DNA of 23,862 nucleotides, taken from contig CAAELZ010000047.1 in assembly GCA_900756945.1 (NCBI GenBank), positions 1-23,862 of the forward strand, given 5' to 3'. This document shows positions 1 to 6,587 of this stretch, one piece after another. How positions within the stretch are numbered: the stretch's first letter is position 1; every line of letters begins with the position of its first letter. The notes under the pieces were generated by a model. The model was not told the DNA's origin and did no database searches. It saw only the letters and a list, made by a program, of their open reading frames with translations. Position numbers and translations under genes: made by a program. The DNA comes from an uncultured Collinsella sp. GTDB lineage: Bacteria; Actinomycetota; Coriobacteriia; Coriobacteriales; Coriobacteriaceae.

Positions 1-24
1 CCTTTTTTAAAGGAGCGTTGTAGC

Positions 25-1077
25 GTGAAAACGGGTATTTCGATTTATCTTTCCAGCCCTTTGCAGGATATTGAGCGGACGATTGAGCGTGGTGCCGCGG
101 CGGGTGCGCGCTACGCGTTCACCTCACTGCATATTCCCGAGGATGGGGGAGCGGCGTATGCCGATAAGGTCCGTCATGTGCTGTCGCTGCTCTCCGCCCG
201 CGGCATTGCGCTCATTGCCGATGTGGGGCCTCGCACGTGCGATTTGCTCGGGCTTGAGCGCATCGAGGACCTGCGCGATCTGGGGTTGGAATACCTTCGT
301 TTGGACTATGGCTTTAGCGCCCAACGGGTCGCGGAGCTGTCCGGTGTATTTCGCATAGTGGTCAATGCATCGACGGTGAGTTCTGATGAAATCGCATCGT
401 GGCGTGAGGCCGGTGCCGATGTGACTCGTTTTGCCGCCTGCCACAATTTTTACCCCAAGCCTTATACCGGTTTAGCTCTGGAGGACATTGCTCGGGTGAA
501 TCTTCGTCTTGCGGCGCTTGGATTCGAAATCATGGCTTTTGTGCCGGGTGATGCCAACGTTCGCGGGCCGGTATTCGAGGGACTGCCGACGGTCGAGGCA
601 CAGCGCGGTCGCGCGTCAAAGGTTGCTCTCAATATGCTTGAGCTTGCACATGGCGCCGATTGCGACATTGTGTTGGCCGGCGACCCCGATCTTTCCGATG
701 CGGGCTGGACGCAGTTTGCTCATGTTTCCGCCGGATACGTGGACCTGCAATGCGAGCTTGAGCCCGGTTATGCCTATGTACGTGGGCAGATTCATCACGA
801 CCGACCCGATTCGAGCACCCTCATCTTTAGGTCTCAGGAGTCGCGTACGACGCTTAAGCCGGATTCCGTGCCGATGGATGCCGGTGCCGGCCTGTCACGA
901 AAGACGGGGTCGATCGCTGTGAGCAATAGCGGCTATGGGCGCTACGAAGGCGAGCTTGAGATTGCGCGGGTCGATCTTCCCAGTGACGAGCGCATGAACG
1001 TTGCGGGCCATATCACGCCCGAGGCAATGGAGCTGCTGCCGTTCATCAAACGCGGATTCGGGGTACGGTTCGTTTAG
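25..1077 (+). CDS. mupG: MupG family (DUF871) TIM-barrel 6-phospho-N-acetylmuramidase-like protein
   Basis: A 350-residue cytoplasmic protein that matches the DUF871/MupG family from end to end. The N-terminus (GISIYLSSP, then FTSLHIPED) is the family's first TIM-barrel strand region. The barrel spans roughly residues 1-235, and a smaller C-terminal domain at about 245-350 contains GQIHHDRPDS and ends in RGFGVRFV. The characterised S. aureus member hydrolyses MurNAc-6-phosphate-GlcNAc during recovery of cell-wall sugars; applying that substrate here is inference. The start is GTG, chosen because AAAGGAG (9-15) lies nine bases upstream and the frame opens directly into the conserved domain. 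Genes further upstream, where a PTS transporter or murQ partner would be expected, are outside the window. The family call is firm, the exact substrate less so. Confidence 0.85.
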   Translation: MKTGISIYLSSPLQDIERTIERGAAAGARYAFTSLHIPEDGGAAYADKVRHVLSLLSARGIALIADVGPRTCDLLGLERIEDLRDLGLEYLRLDYGFSAQRVAELSGVFRIVVNASTVSSDEIASWREAGADVTRFAACHNFYPKPYTGLALEDIARVNLRLAALGFEIMAFVPGDANVRGPVFEGLPTVEAQRGRASKVALNMLELAHGADCDIVLAGDPDLSDAGWTQFAHVSAGYVDLQCELEPGYAYVRGQIHHDRPDSSTLIFRSQESRTTLKPDSVPMDAGAGLSRKTGSIAVSNSGYGRYEGELEIARVDLPSDERMNVAGHITPEAMELLPFIKRGFGVRFV

Positions 1078-1093
1078 CGTGTGACCCGTGGGC

Positions 1094-1099
1094 TACAAT
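1094..1099 (+). promoter_or_regulatory. Candidate -10 element (TACAAT) for the ArsC-like gene
   Basis: TACAAT lies 17 bp after the mupG stop and about 70 bp before the next start codon. It sits inside a short inverted repeat (TGGGC...GCCCA). No good -35 hexamer is visible at the right distance, so this is a weak call. Confidence 0.25.
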
Positions 1100-1169
1100 T
1101 GGCCCATCATACGAAGGCGCCTCGTGTGGCGTGTGCCTGCGTTGGCCGATCTATATTCGGAGGATTCCC

Positions 1170-1529
1170 ATGACCGTACTGTTTGTTGAATATCCCAAGT
1201 GCTCGACCTGTAAGAAGGCCAAGGCATGGCTGGACGAACACGGGGTAGAGTATATCGACCGCGATATCGTTTTGGACAATCCCACGGCTGATGAGCTTGC
1301 GACCTGGATTGCTCGTTCGGGACTGCCGGTGCGGCGCTTCTTTAATTCGTCGGGCATGAAATATCGAGAGCTGGGCCTGAAGGCGCGTCTAGATGCGGGC
1401 ATGACGGATCGGGAGTGCTACGAGCTGCTGGCGACCGACGGCATGCTGGTCAAGCGTCCGCTGTTGGTGGGCGACGACTTTGCGATTCCCGGCTTTAGGG
1501 AAGCAGCTTGGACCGAGGCGCTGCTGTAG
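1170..1529 (+). CDS. ArsC/Spx/MgsR-family thioredoxin-fold protein
   Basis: A 119-residue protein of the arsenate reductase-related ArsC/Spx family. The N-terminal strand is followed by a CSTC (C11-x-x-C14) redox motif, then KKAKAWLDEHGVEY, which is typical of this glutaredoxin-like fold. The late VKRPLLV motif is a family hallmark. The family includes arsenate reductases, the regulator Spx and uncharacterised YffB-type proteins; sequence alone does not decide among them. No arsenic-resistance genes are nearby, so a general thiol-redox or Spx-like role is at least as likely. An ATG at 1170 is preferred over an in-frame upstream start at 1131 because GGAGG (1159-1163) is correctly placed and the conserved fold begins there. 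Confidence 0.85.
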   Translation: MTVLFVEYPKCSTCKKAKAWLDEHGVEYIDRDIVLDNPTADELATWIARSGLPVRRFFNSSGMKYRELGLKARLDAGMTDRECYELLATDGMLVKRPLLVGDDFAIPGFREAAWTEALL

Positions 1530-1601
1530 CGGCTGCGGAAAGTGCGACCCGTTTTGAGTGCTCAGGGTGGGACGTGTTTTCCATCGGCGGGCTCGCTCGG
1601 C

Positions 1602-2012
1602 TCAATCCTCGAGCTGTGCCCATTCGTGCGGATCGTAGACCTTTACGTGCTTGTTGGGCTTGCCGCTCCAGTACTCCTCGTCCATAAAGGGCAGATATGC
1701 CTGAACACCGGGGCAGATAAAGGGAATCCGCTGCTGTTGCAGTCGCTCGCGCTGTCGCTGCTCCAGGTGCGCCTCGGATATGACAGTCGGCATACCGGAC
1801 AGCTCGACGAGGCTTGACTGGATTCGCTTAAGGTCGGGGAGTCCCGCGTGCCATGACATCCGCATGATCAAAAAGGATGCACGGCGGTATTTTGCCTGCA
1901 TCACCGTGATGGCGGGGCGCAGAGTGGGATGGATTTTGTCCCGTTCGGGCCAAAGGTCAGCAGTGATCTCGAGGCCCAGGGTCTCCCATAGGTAATCAAG
2001 CTCTTCGTCCAT
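1602..2012 (-). CDS. Hypothetical protein, convergent with the ArsC-like gene
   Basis: A 136-residue open frame on the minus strand with an ATG start and a GAGG ribosome site four bases upstream. No function is recognised. The chain is hydrophilic, without signal peptide or membrane segment. Its most distinctive stretch is QRQRERLQQQRIPFICPGVQ followed by AYLPF. A similar R-x-RL...IPFI-P...Q-YLPF pattern is one I associate, from memory and without a search, with uncharacterised MarR-like winged-helix proteins of Firmicutes. The N-terminal half could hold a helical domain. The frame faces an open, apparently fortuitous frame on the plus strand, but coding on minus is favoured by the protein-like composition and the ribosome site. 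It is convergent with the gene ending at 1529, with no clear terminator in the 72-bp gap. Confidence 0.65.
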   Translation of the reverse strand: MDEELDYLWETLGLEITADLWPERDKIHPTLRPAITVMQAKYRRASFLIMRMSWHAGLPDLKRIQSSLVELSGMPTVISEAHLEQRQRERLQQQRIPFICPGVQAYLPFMDEEYWSGKPNKHVKVYDPHEWAQLED

Positions 2013-2205
2013 GGCGCCTCGATATCTACGTGATCATTGATACTTCGATTGTGTTGCCTGGTGCTATCGTTTTCGCGGTAGAATCTGCCAACGGTTGACG
2101 GCTACCGCTCGCGGCGTTTTGTCCTTCGTGTGCAGCGGTCGACTTCACAGGTCCTTCACGTGTTGGCCGTATTTGACTGAATTTCAAAAAAGTCAAAATT
2201 GGGGC

Positions 2206-2234
2206 TTGCGTCACGGCCGAACTTCCCGTATATT
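2206..2234 (+). promoter_or_regulatory. tRNA operon promoter
   Basis: TTGCGT (2206-2211) and TATATT (2229-2234) are separated by exactly 17 bp, and tRNA-Gln begins 45 bp after the -10. Just upstream is an A/T-rich inverted repeat, TTTGACT (2172-2178) / AGTCAAA (2191-2197), which could act as an UP element or regulatory site. The rest of the 2013-2278 gap shows no gene. Confidence 0.7.
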
Positions 2235-2278
2235 TCTTTCTTGCGCAAAGGCACAGCCGAGCGCAGCGATGCAGTCAT

Positions 2279-2352
2279 TGGGATGTCGTCTAATGGCAGG
2301 ACAGCGGATTCTGGTTCCGTCAATGGGGGTTCGACTCCCTCCATCCCAGCCA
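2279..2352 (+). tRNA. tRNA-Gln (anticodon CTG)
   Basis: The cloverleaf folds fully. The acceptor TGGGATG pairs with CATCCCA, the anticodon stem GCGGA/TCCGT encloses the loop TTCTGGT (anticodon CTG), and the T-arm GGGGG/CCCTC encloses TTCGACT. The discriminator is G, with an encoded CCA at 2350-2352. The U1-A72 pair and G73 are typical glutamine identity elements. Confidence 0.96.
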
Positions 2353-2369
2353 TTGCATTTGCTACATAT

Positions 2370-2446
2370 GGCCCGTTCGTCTAGCGGTTTAGGACGCCGC
2401 CCTCTCAAGGCGGAGATCACCAGTTCGAATCTGGTACGGGCTACCA
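2370..2446 (+). tRNA. tRNA-Glu (anticodon CTC)
   Basis: The acceptor GGCCCGT pairs with ACGGGCT, leaving a G1-U72 wobble at the end of the stem. The anticodon stem CCGCC/GGCGG encloses CTCTCAA (anticodon CTC), and the T-arm ACCAG/CTGGT encloses TTCGAAT. CCA is encoded at 2444-2446. It starts 17 bp after tRNA-Gln and is surely co-transcribed with it. It reads GAG, a common glutamate codon in these GC-rich genes. Confidence 0.96.
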
Positions 2447-2456
2447 AAATTGAACG

Positions 2457-2485
2457 CCCGGGCCTCGTAAGAGACCCGGGTTTTG
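2457..2485 (+). terminator. Intrinsic terminator of the tRNA operon
   Basis: CCCGGGCCTC and GAGACCCGGG pair across a GTAA loop with one mismatch, followed by TTTTG. It lies 10 bp after tRNA-Glu. Confidence 0.85.
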
Positions 2486-2543
2486 TGTATTGACCGATAT
2501 TTAAGGCGCGCGTTGAGTCTGCCGCCCGGACCGAGGAGTTGTC

Positions 2544-3461
2544 ATGGACCTGCCTATCAGCTTGGAAGACATCACGTATGCCGAGAACTATCTGGCGCAG
2601 GGCGACCTGGCTACGGCGACGCCGCTGCTGGAGCGTCTGGTGGAGCTTGCCGAGGAGTATATCGACGCTGAATGCAAGACGGAGGAGAAGCGCCAGTACT
2701 TTAGCTTCGACAGCAAGTTTGAGCGTCTGGCCTACCGCCGCGTGGAAAAGGATCCGCGCGAGCTGGTTCAGGTCGAGGTGCCCTTTGATCGCCTGTATTC
2801 CGACATGGCGTATGCCTACATTCGCCAGCAGGATTATGTGAGTGCTCGGAATGCCCTGATGCAGGCCGTGCGTTGGGATCCCATGAACTGCAACTATCGC
2901 TTGGACTTGGCCGAGCTGTTCCGCGCGCTCGAGGACAAGCAGGAGTGGGCATCGCTCTCGTTCTCGGTGCTGGAGCGCGCGAGCGACGGTAAGTGCGCCG
3001 CACGCGCCTACACCAACTTGGGTCAGTACTTCTTGGAGCCCGAGGCCGAGAACATTTCGGCTGCCGTGGGCTGCGCGCGTCTGGCGCTGCGCCTGGCGCC
3101 CAATGATGCGCATACGACGCGCCTGCTCAACAAGATCCATACCACCTATCCGGATGCCGCGGACGAGAGTGACGACCATGTGATGGGTGAGCTCGCCCTG
3201 CAGGGCGTGCCGACCTCGCCTTCGGCCGAGATCGCCATCTGCCTGATCATGTGCGCGACCGATGCTGCAAGCGACGGCGACAAGCAGGAGGCGACGCGCC
3301 TGACGGTCCGTGCCCGCGACCTGGTGGGCGAGGAGGCATGCGCGGCGATTATCAAGCTGGTGCGCGAGAGCGATGCCGAGCTTAATGCCGAGCGCAGGGC
3401 AAAGCGCGAGGCTGCGGGCTCAAACGCCGATGGCGCCAAGGAGGCCGGCGATGCCCAGTAA
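2544..3461 (+). CDS. TPR-repeat-like protein of unknown function
   Basis: A 305-residue soluble protein, almost entirely helical by composition. It shows tetratricopeptide-like repeats, for example AENYLAQGDLATATPLLERL near residue 13, MAYAYIRQQDYVSARNALMQ AVRWDPMN around 90-115, and TNLGQYFLEPEAENISAAVG near 155-175. The final 30 residues are charged and low in complexity (ERRAKREAAGSNADGAKEAG), probably a disordered tail. The start ATG follows GAGGAG with good spacing. The 3' end overlaps the smpB start by 11 bp, and the smpB ribosome site lies inside this gene, so the two are translationally coupled. TPR domains mediate protein-protein contacts; a link to translation or ribosome rescue is suggested only by the neighbour. 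No catalytic motif was seen. Confidence 0.8.
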   Translation: MDLPISLEDITYAENYLAQGDLATATPLLERLVELAEEYIDAECKTEEKRQYFSFDSKFERLAYRRVEKDPRELVQVEVPFDRLYSDMAYAYIRQQDYVSARNALMQAVRWDPMNCNYRLDLAELFRALEDKQEWASLSFSVLERASDGKCAARAYTNLGQYFLEPEAENISAAVGCARLALRLAPNDAHTTRLLNKIHTTYPDAADESDDHVMGELALQGVPTSPSAEIAICLIMCATDAASDGDKQEATRLTVRARDLVGEEACAAIIKLVRESDAELNAERRAKREAAGSNADGAKEAGDAQ

Positions 3462-3921
3462 GCGCGAGCGCAAGCTCATTTCCAAGAATCGCTCGGCACA
3501 TCACGAGTACTTTATCGATGAGACGTTTGAGTGCGGTATTGAGCTGAGCGGTACCGAGGTCAAGTCGATTCGCGAGCGCGCGTGCCAGATTACCGATACC
3601 TTCGCACTGATTCGTGGTGGGGAGTGCTGGCTCGTCGGCCTGCATATCCACCCTTATAGCCATGGTGGCGTGTGGAATCGCGATCCCGACCGTCGGCGCC
3701 GTCTGCTGCTGCACCGCAAGGAGATCGACTTTCTTGACGGCAAACTTCGCAACCGCGGCTATGCGCTGGTGCCGCTGGAGCTCTACTTTAATACCGACGG
3801 CCGCGTAAAGCTGCTGCTGGGCCTAGGCCGCGGCAAGAAGCTTTACGACAAGCGCGAGGATATGGCCAAGCGCGATGTCCAGCGCGAGATCGACCGCGCC
3901 CTCAAGGAGCGCAATCGCTAG
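3451..3921 (+). CDS. smpB: SsrA (tmRNA)-binding protein SmpB
   Basis: This 156-residue protein has the normal SmpB length and layout. KLISKNRSAHHEYFIDETFECGIELSGTEVKS is the family's N-terminal OB-fold strand region. NRGYALVPLELYFNTDGRVKLLLGLGRGKKLYDKRE follows, and the C-terminal basic tail (KRDVQREIDRALKERNR) enters the ribosomal mRNA channel. SmpB carries tmRNA to stalled ribosomes for trans-translation and nascent-chain tagging. The start ATG at 3451 has AAGGAGG (3438-3444) six bases upstream; in-frame codons further upstream belong to the overlapping TPR gene. The ssrA gene was sought in the following 200 bp and is not there. Confidence 0.97.
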   Translation: MPSKRERKLISKNRSAHHEYFIDETFECGIELSGTEVKSIRERACQITDTFALIRGGECWLVGLHIHPYSHGGVWNRDPDRRRRLLLHRKEIDFLDGKLRNRGYALVPLELYFNTDGRVKLLLGLGRGKKLYDKREDMAKRDVQREIDRALKERNR

Positions 3922-3933
3922 GCGTTCTGTATA

Positions 3934-4000
3934 AGTTGCGGTGGAATACGGACTGTTTTGCCTGTTTGAGGGGCTATTCAGTCCTTATTTCACCGCAACT
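3934..4000. repeat. 67-bp imperfect palindrome after smpB
   Basis: Two 22-bp arms (3934-3955 and 3979-4000) are complementary at 20 of 22 positions. They begin AGTTGCGGTG and end CACCGCAACT, with an inner GGACTG/CAGTCC block and a 23-nt loop. There is no T-tract, so it is not a classical terminator. It could be a dispersed palindromic element, an mRNA-stabilising hairpin for smpB or a protein-binding site. Only one copy is in this window. Confidence 0.8.
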
Positions 4001-4019
4001 GCGGGCGTCTCATCTTGCT

Positions 4020-4046
4020 TATACTGTTTTGACACATATGTCTCAA
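4020..4046 (+). promoter_or_regulatory. Candidate -10 plus overlapping 18-bp operator palindrome
   Basis: TATACT (4020-4025) resembles a -10 box but has no strong -35. Immediately downstream, where transcription would start, lies TTGACACATATGTCTCAA (4029-4046), a palindrome matching at 16 of 18 positions. This is the expected position for a repressor operator of the flavin reductase gene. It resembles a stretched Crp/Fnr or MarR/TetR site, but no regulator can be assigned. Confidence 0.45.
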
Positions 4047-4078
4047 AGGTGGTGTCCGTTGTGGGCGCCGCCTTTTTT
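4045..4078 (+). terminator. Intrinsic terminator or leader attenuator upstream of the flavin reductase
   Basis: GGTGGTGTCC (4048-4057) pairs over all ten positions, with G-U wobbles, with GGGCGCCGCC (4063-4072) across a 5-nt loop. AAA precedes the stem and six Ts follow (4073-4078). It is either the distant terminator of the TPR-smpB unit or an attenuator in the leader of the flavin reductase gene, whose ribosome site lies 38 bp downstream. No convincing promoter was found between the T-tract and that gene. Confidence 0.65.
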
Positions 4079-4129
4079 GTGGGTACATACATCCATGAGG
4101 TTCCAACCCGGGTTAGGGGAGTGATTGTT

Positions 4130-4633
4130 ATGGACAAAACTGCGTTCTTTACCATGCCGAGCGGTCTGTACGTGGTGAGCGCCGCGGCAGACGGGCTGCG
4201 CGCCGGCTGCGTCATCAACACTGCGGTGCAGGTGACGTCCATGCCGCCGCGCATTTCGGTTGCCGTGAACAAGGACAACGTCACCTCGGGCGTCATCGCT
4301 TCGGCCAAAGCGTTCGCGCTGACCGTGATCGATCAGACCGCCGATATGCTCTACATCGGTAACTTTGGGTTCCGCACCAGCAGCGATTATGACAAGTTTG
4401 CCAAATACGAGACCCGCGAGACGGCTCTGGGCATGCCCTATGTGCCCGAGCACGCGACGGCCCTGTTTAGCTGCCGTTTGATCGACACTGTGGATGTGGG
4501 TACGCATCTACTGTTTATCGGCGAGGTCGAGGATGCCGAGCGCCTGAGCGACGAGACGCCGCTCACCTACGATTACTACCATAAGGTCCTGAAGGGCAAG
4601 ACGCCTCCGAAGGCGTCCTCGTATCAAGGCTAG
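4130..4633 (+). CDS. Flavin reductase domain protein (Hrb-type NAD(P)H:FMN/rubredoxin reductase module)
   Basis: A 167-residue FMN-binding split-barrel protein. Landmarks are the N-terminal SGLYVVSA, then GCVINTAVQVTSMPPRISVAVNK, which is the flavin-binding core. IGNFGFRTSSDYDKF and VDVGTHLLFIGEVEDAERL follow, and the C-terminus is LTYDYYHKVLKGKTPPKASS. This order matches the flavin reductase half of high-molecular-weight rubredoxin (Hrb), which passes electrons from NADH to a rubredoxin domain and on to flavodiiron oxygen/NO reductases. In Hrb the rubredoxin domain follows directly after the TPKxxxxY-like segment; here the protein stops there and a separate rubredoxin-like gene follows 89 bp later. 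The start ATG has AGGGGAG (4115-4121) eight bases upstream; the longer upstream frame lacks protein character. The electron partner is inferred from context. Confidence 0.88.
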   Translation: MDKTAFFTMPSGLYVVSAAADGLRAGCVINTAVQVTSMPPRISVAVNKDNVTSGVIASAKAFALTVIDQTADMLYIGNFGFRTSSDYDKFAKYETRETALGMPYVPEHATALFSCRLIDTVDVGTHLLFIGEVEDAERLSDETPLTYDYYHKVLKGKTPPKASSYQG

Positions 4634-4650
4634 AAATGTTCTAAAAATAC

Positions 4651-4678
4651 TTGCATTATATTATTGATAACATATACT
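4651..4678 (+). promoter_or_regulatory. Promoter with a PerR/Fur-like inverted repeat for the rubredoxin-like gene
   Basis: TTGCAT (4651-4656) and TATACT (4673-4678) are 16 bp apart in a strikingly AT-rich patch of an otherwise GC-rich region. The spacer holds TTATATTATTGATAA (4656-4670), which matches the PerR box pattern TTATAATnATTATAA at 11 of 14 informative positions. This would allow peroxide- or iron-responsive control, but AT-rich promoters can match such boxes by chance. Confidence 0.6.
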
Positions 4679-4722
4679 AATAAGCGAAGTACATCACCAG
4701 TCGCGTTCGAGAGGAGAACATC

Positions 4723-4866
4723 ATGGCTGAGGAGAAGAAGACGTATAAGTTCGTGTGCATCGTTTGTGGCTACGAGGTTGAGGTCGACACGCCCGAGCTG
4801 CCCGAGGACTACGTGTGCCCGGTCTGCGGCGTCGGTCCCGATCAGTTTGAGCTCGTCGAGGAGTAG
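4723..4866 (+). CDS. Small rubredoxin-like protein (47 aa)
   Basis: This gene encodes 47 residues with two CxxC knuckles, C12-I-V-C15-GY and C32-P-V-C35-G, followed by the aromatic-ending GPDQFELVEE. These are the hallmarks of a rubredoxin Fe(SCys)4 site. The knuckles are only 16 residues apart, shorter than in classical rubredoxin and like the rubredoxin domains at the C-termini of rubrerythrin and Hrb. It should be a one-electron carrier in the cytoplasm, plausibly receiving electrons from the flavin reductase encoded just upstream. The ATG is preceded by GAGGAG (4711-4716), six bases away. It has its own promoter (TTGCAT/TATACT) and a strong terminator, so it can be expressed apart from its neighbour. 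Confidence 0.9.
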   Translation: MAEEKKTYKFVCIVCGYEVEVDTPELPEDYVCPVCGVGPDQFELVEE

Positions 4867-4906
4867 CTCGTCGGCACGCGGCTCACGGCAACATATAGCT
4901 CTGTCC

Positions 4907-4944
4907 AAGGGTCCCGGTCGGATATCCCGGCCGGGACCCTTTTT
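4907..4944 (+). terminator. Strong intrinsic terminator after the rubredoxin-like gene
   Basis: GGGTCCCGGTCGG pairs with CCGGCCGGGACCC (one G-U wobble) over a 5-nt loop, followed by TTTTT. The AA preceding the stem extends it. Confidence 0.92.
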
Positions 4945-5012
4945 CTCCGCCCCCAAGGGATCACGGTTGCTGTTGGCCAATCCTGTCTGTTGTGAGTCCG
5001 GCCGACCTTTTG

Positions 5013-5227
5013 TCTTAATCTGTAACGTCTAACGGCTCAAAACGGGTCTTCCTGTTACAGATCGAGACAAACCAAAACCGTCCGGAAGAAGATCTCAATC
5101 TGTAACATCTAACGGTGGAAATTGGGTCCACTTGTTACAGATTGAGACAAACGGAGCTGTCCCTCGGAATGATCTCGATCTGTAACATCTAACGGCTCGA
5201 AACGGGTCTTCCTGTTACAGATCGAGA
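5013..5227. repeat. Palindrome array 1: three 55-bp units at 80-bp period
   Basis: The units are 5013-5067, 5093-5147 and 5173-5227. Each has 14-bp arms, consensus TCTCGATCTGTAAC / GTTACAGATCGAGA, around a 27-nt loop; spacers are 25 bp each. Unit 2 carries A-type arms (TCTCAATC / GATTGAGA) with compensating changes, and unit 3 G-type arms. Unit 1 has a mismatched left arm (TCTTAATC). The loops of units 1 and 3 agree at 25 of 27 positions, unlike unit 2. The array fills most of the gap between the rubredoxin-like terminator and the end of mntH, which converge here; 4945-5012 shows nothing else. Confidence 0.97.
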
Positions 5228-5255
5228 CGTTTGCCTGGGTAGGTGCCCCGTCCCA

Positions 5256-6512
5256 TTACATCCCTGTCAACAACACGACATCTAGAATCGTCACGATGGC
5301 ACCGATCCCTACAAGCAGCGCGTTGAGTGGGCGCGAGTTGGCGTATTTGCCCATGACGCGGGGTGAACTGGTGAGCCGTATGAGCACAAAGACCGTAATC
5401 GGCAGCTGAAGCGACAACAGTGCCTGACTCCAGATGAGACCTTCAAAAGGATTTGGGACGACCAGGCACGCCGTCACTGCGCCGACGAAACAGGCCGCCA
5501 CCCCGATCGAGGAATGTCGGTCGTGTATGTCGTATTCCTCGTCGAACATGCCCGCGGTGATGGTGCCCGCCGCCATACCCGCCGTCACACTACTCGATAG
5601 TCCCGCGAACAGCAGCGCTACCGCAAAGATGGTCGAGCTCGCCGGGCCCAAGATGGGGGAGAGCGTGGCCGCTGCGACGGCGAGGTCGTCTACGACCATG
5701 CCGTGCGCAAAGAAGGTCGTTGCGGCCAGGATGACCATAGCCGAGTTGATTGCCCAGCCCACGCCCATCGAAAAGAGCGTGTCGAAGAGCTCGTAGTGCA
5801 GACGTTCTTCGATAACTTGCTCGCCTTGGCCTTCGAAGTGCATGGATTGGATGACCTCGGAGTGCAGAAAAAGGTTGTGTGGCATAACGACCGCACCCAG
5901 GACACTCACGATAATCGTTGCCGAGTCGGCAGGCATGCTGGGGATGATCCAGCTTGCGGTTGCTTGCGGCCAGTCGACTTTGACCAGCGCGAGCTCTGCT
6001 AAAAACGAGAGTCCCACCACACCCACGAAGGCGATGATCCAGCGTTCGGCGCGCTTGTAGGAGCTCGTCATGAGCATCGCCATCGATACTGCCGCCACGA
6101 TGACGCAGCCCGCACGCACGGGCAGCCCAAAGAGCATTTGAAGGGCAATCGCGCCGCCCAGGACTTCGGCCATGGCGGTGGCGATGGTCGCGAGATAGGC
6201 GCTGCCGAGCACCGCGCGTCCCACGATGCGGGGGAGAAAGCGGGTCGTGGCCTCGGCAAGGCAGGCGCCCGTGGCGATGCCCAAGTGCGCCGCGTTGTGC
6301 TGCAGCACGATGAGCATAATCGTGGACAGCGTGACGATCCACAGCAGCGCGTAGCCAAACTGCGAGCCCGCGGCCATATTGGAGGCCCAGTTGCCCGGGT
6401 CGATAAAGCCGACGGTCACGAGCAGCCCGGGGCCGATATGCCGCGCAATGTCTAGGCCTCCGTGACCACCGGTGCGTCGGGAGCCAAAGTGTTGTTTGAG
6501 ATGGTTGAGCAT
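5256..6512 (-). CDS. mntH: Nramp-family divalent metal (Mn2+/Fe2+) transporter MntH
   Basis: A 418-residue membrane protein of normal Nramp length, with about eleven hydrophobic segments. TM1 carries GFIDPGNWASN (D38-P-G-N41). The TM6 region carries A207-V-V-M210-P-H212, the canonical Nramp metal-binding pair with the methionine that favours soft metals such as Mn, Fe and Cd. It should import Mn2+ or Fe2+ by proton symport. The ATG at 6512 is chosen over an in-frame upstream start at 6548 because AGGAG lies seven bases before it and the homologous sequence begins after it. It follows gpmA with a 75-bp gap on the same strand, so co-transcription is possible. No MntR box was recognised. Its 3' end lies 28 bp from palindrome array 1. 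Confidence 0.95.
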   Translation of the reverse strand: MLNHLKQHFGSRRTGGHGGLDIARHIGPGLLVTVGFIDPGNWASNMAAGSQFGYALLWIVTLSTIMLIVLQHNAAHLGIATGACLAEATTRFLPRIVGRAVLGSAYLATIATAMAEVLGGAIALQMLFGLPVRAGCVIVAAVSMAMLMTSSYKRAERWIIAFVGVVGLSFLAELALVKVDWPQATASWIIPSMPADSATIIVSVLGAVVMPHNLFLHSEVIQSMHFEGQGEQVIEERLHYELFDTLFSMGVGWAINSAMVILAATTFFAHGMVVDDLAVAAATLSPILGPASSTIFAVALLFAGLSSSVTAGMAAGTITAGMFDEEYDIHDRHSSIGVAACFVGAVTACLVVPNPFEGLIWSQALLSLQLPITVFVLIRLTSSPRVMGKYANSRPLNALLVGIGAIVTILDVVLLTGM

Positions 6513-6587
6513 GGTGCGCTCCTGCGTATGGGCGGCGTGACGTCGCATCTGGGTCGTGCGGCGCCACGCGTCGGATTTGGGTTGGGG

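Noticed and set aside
2211..3179. A minus-strand open frame crossing both tRNAs and the TPR gene
   Set aside because: It runs antisense through two tRNA genes and a terminator, and its product has no protein-like pattern.
3922..4129. ssrA (tmRNA) gene behind smpB
   Set aside because: No alanine-tRNA-like ends, no CCA-adjacent T-arm and no tag reading frame were found; the space is filled by a palindrome and a terminator-like hairpin.
4079..4129. FMN riboswitch before the flavin reductase
   Set aside because: The region is too short and the conserved FMN-aptamer sequence blocks were not seen.
5013..5227. Palindrome arrays as plain intrinsic terminators
   Set aside because: They lack T-tracts, and two arrays lie between divergent genes where no transcript ends. 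A true terminator already stands at 4907-4944.
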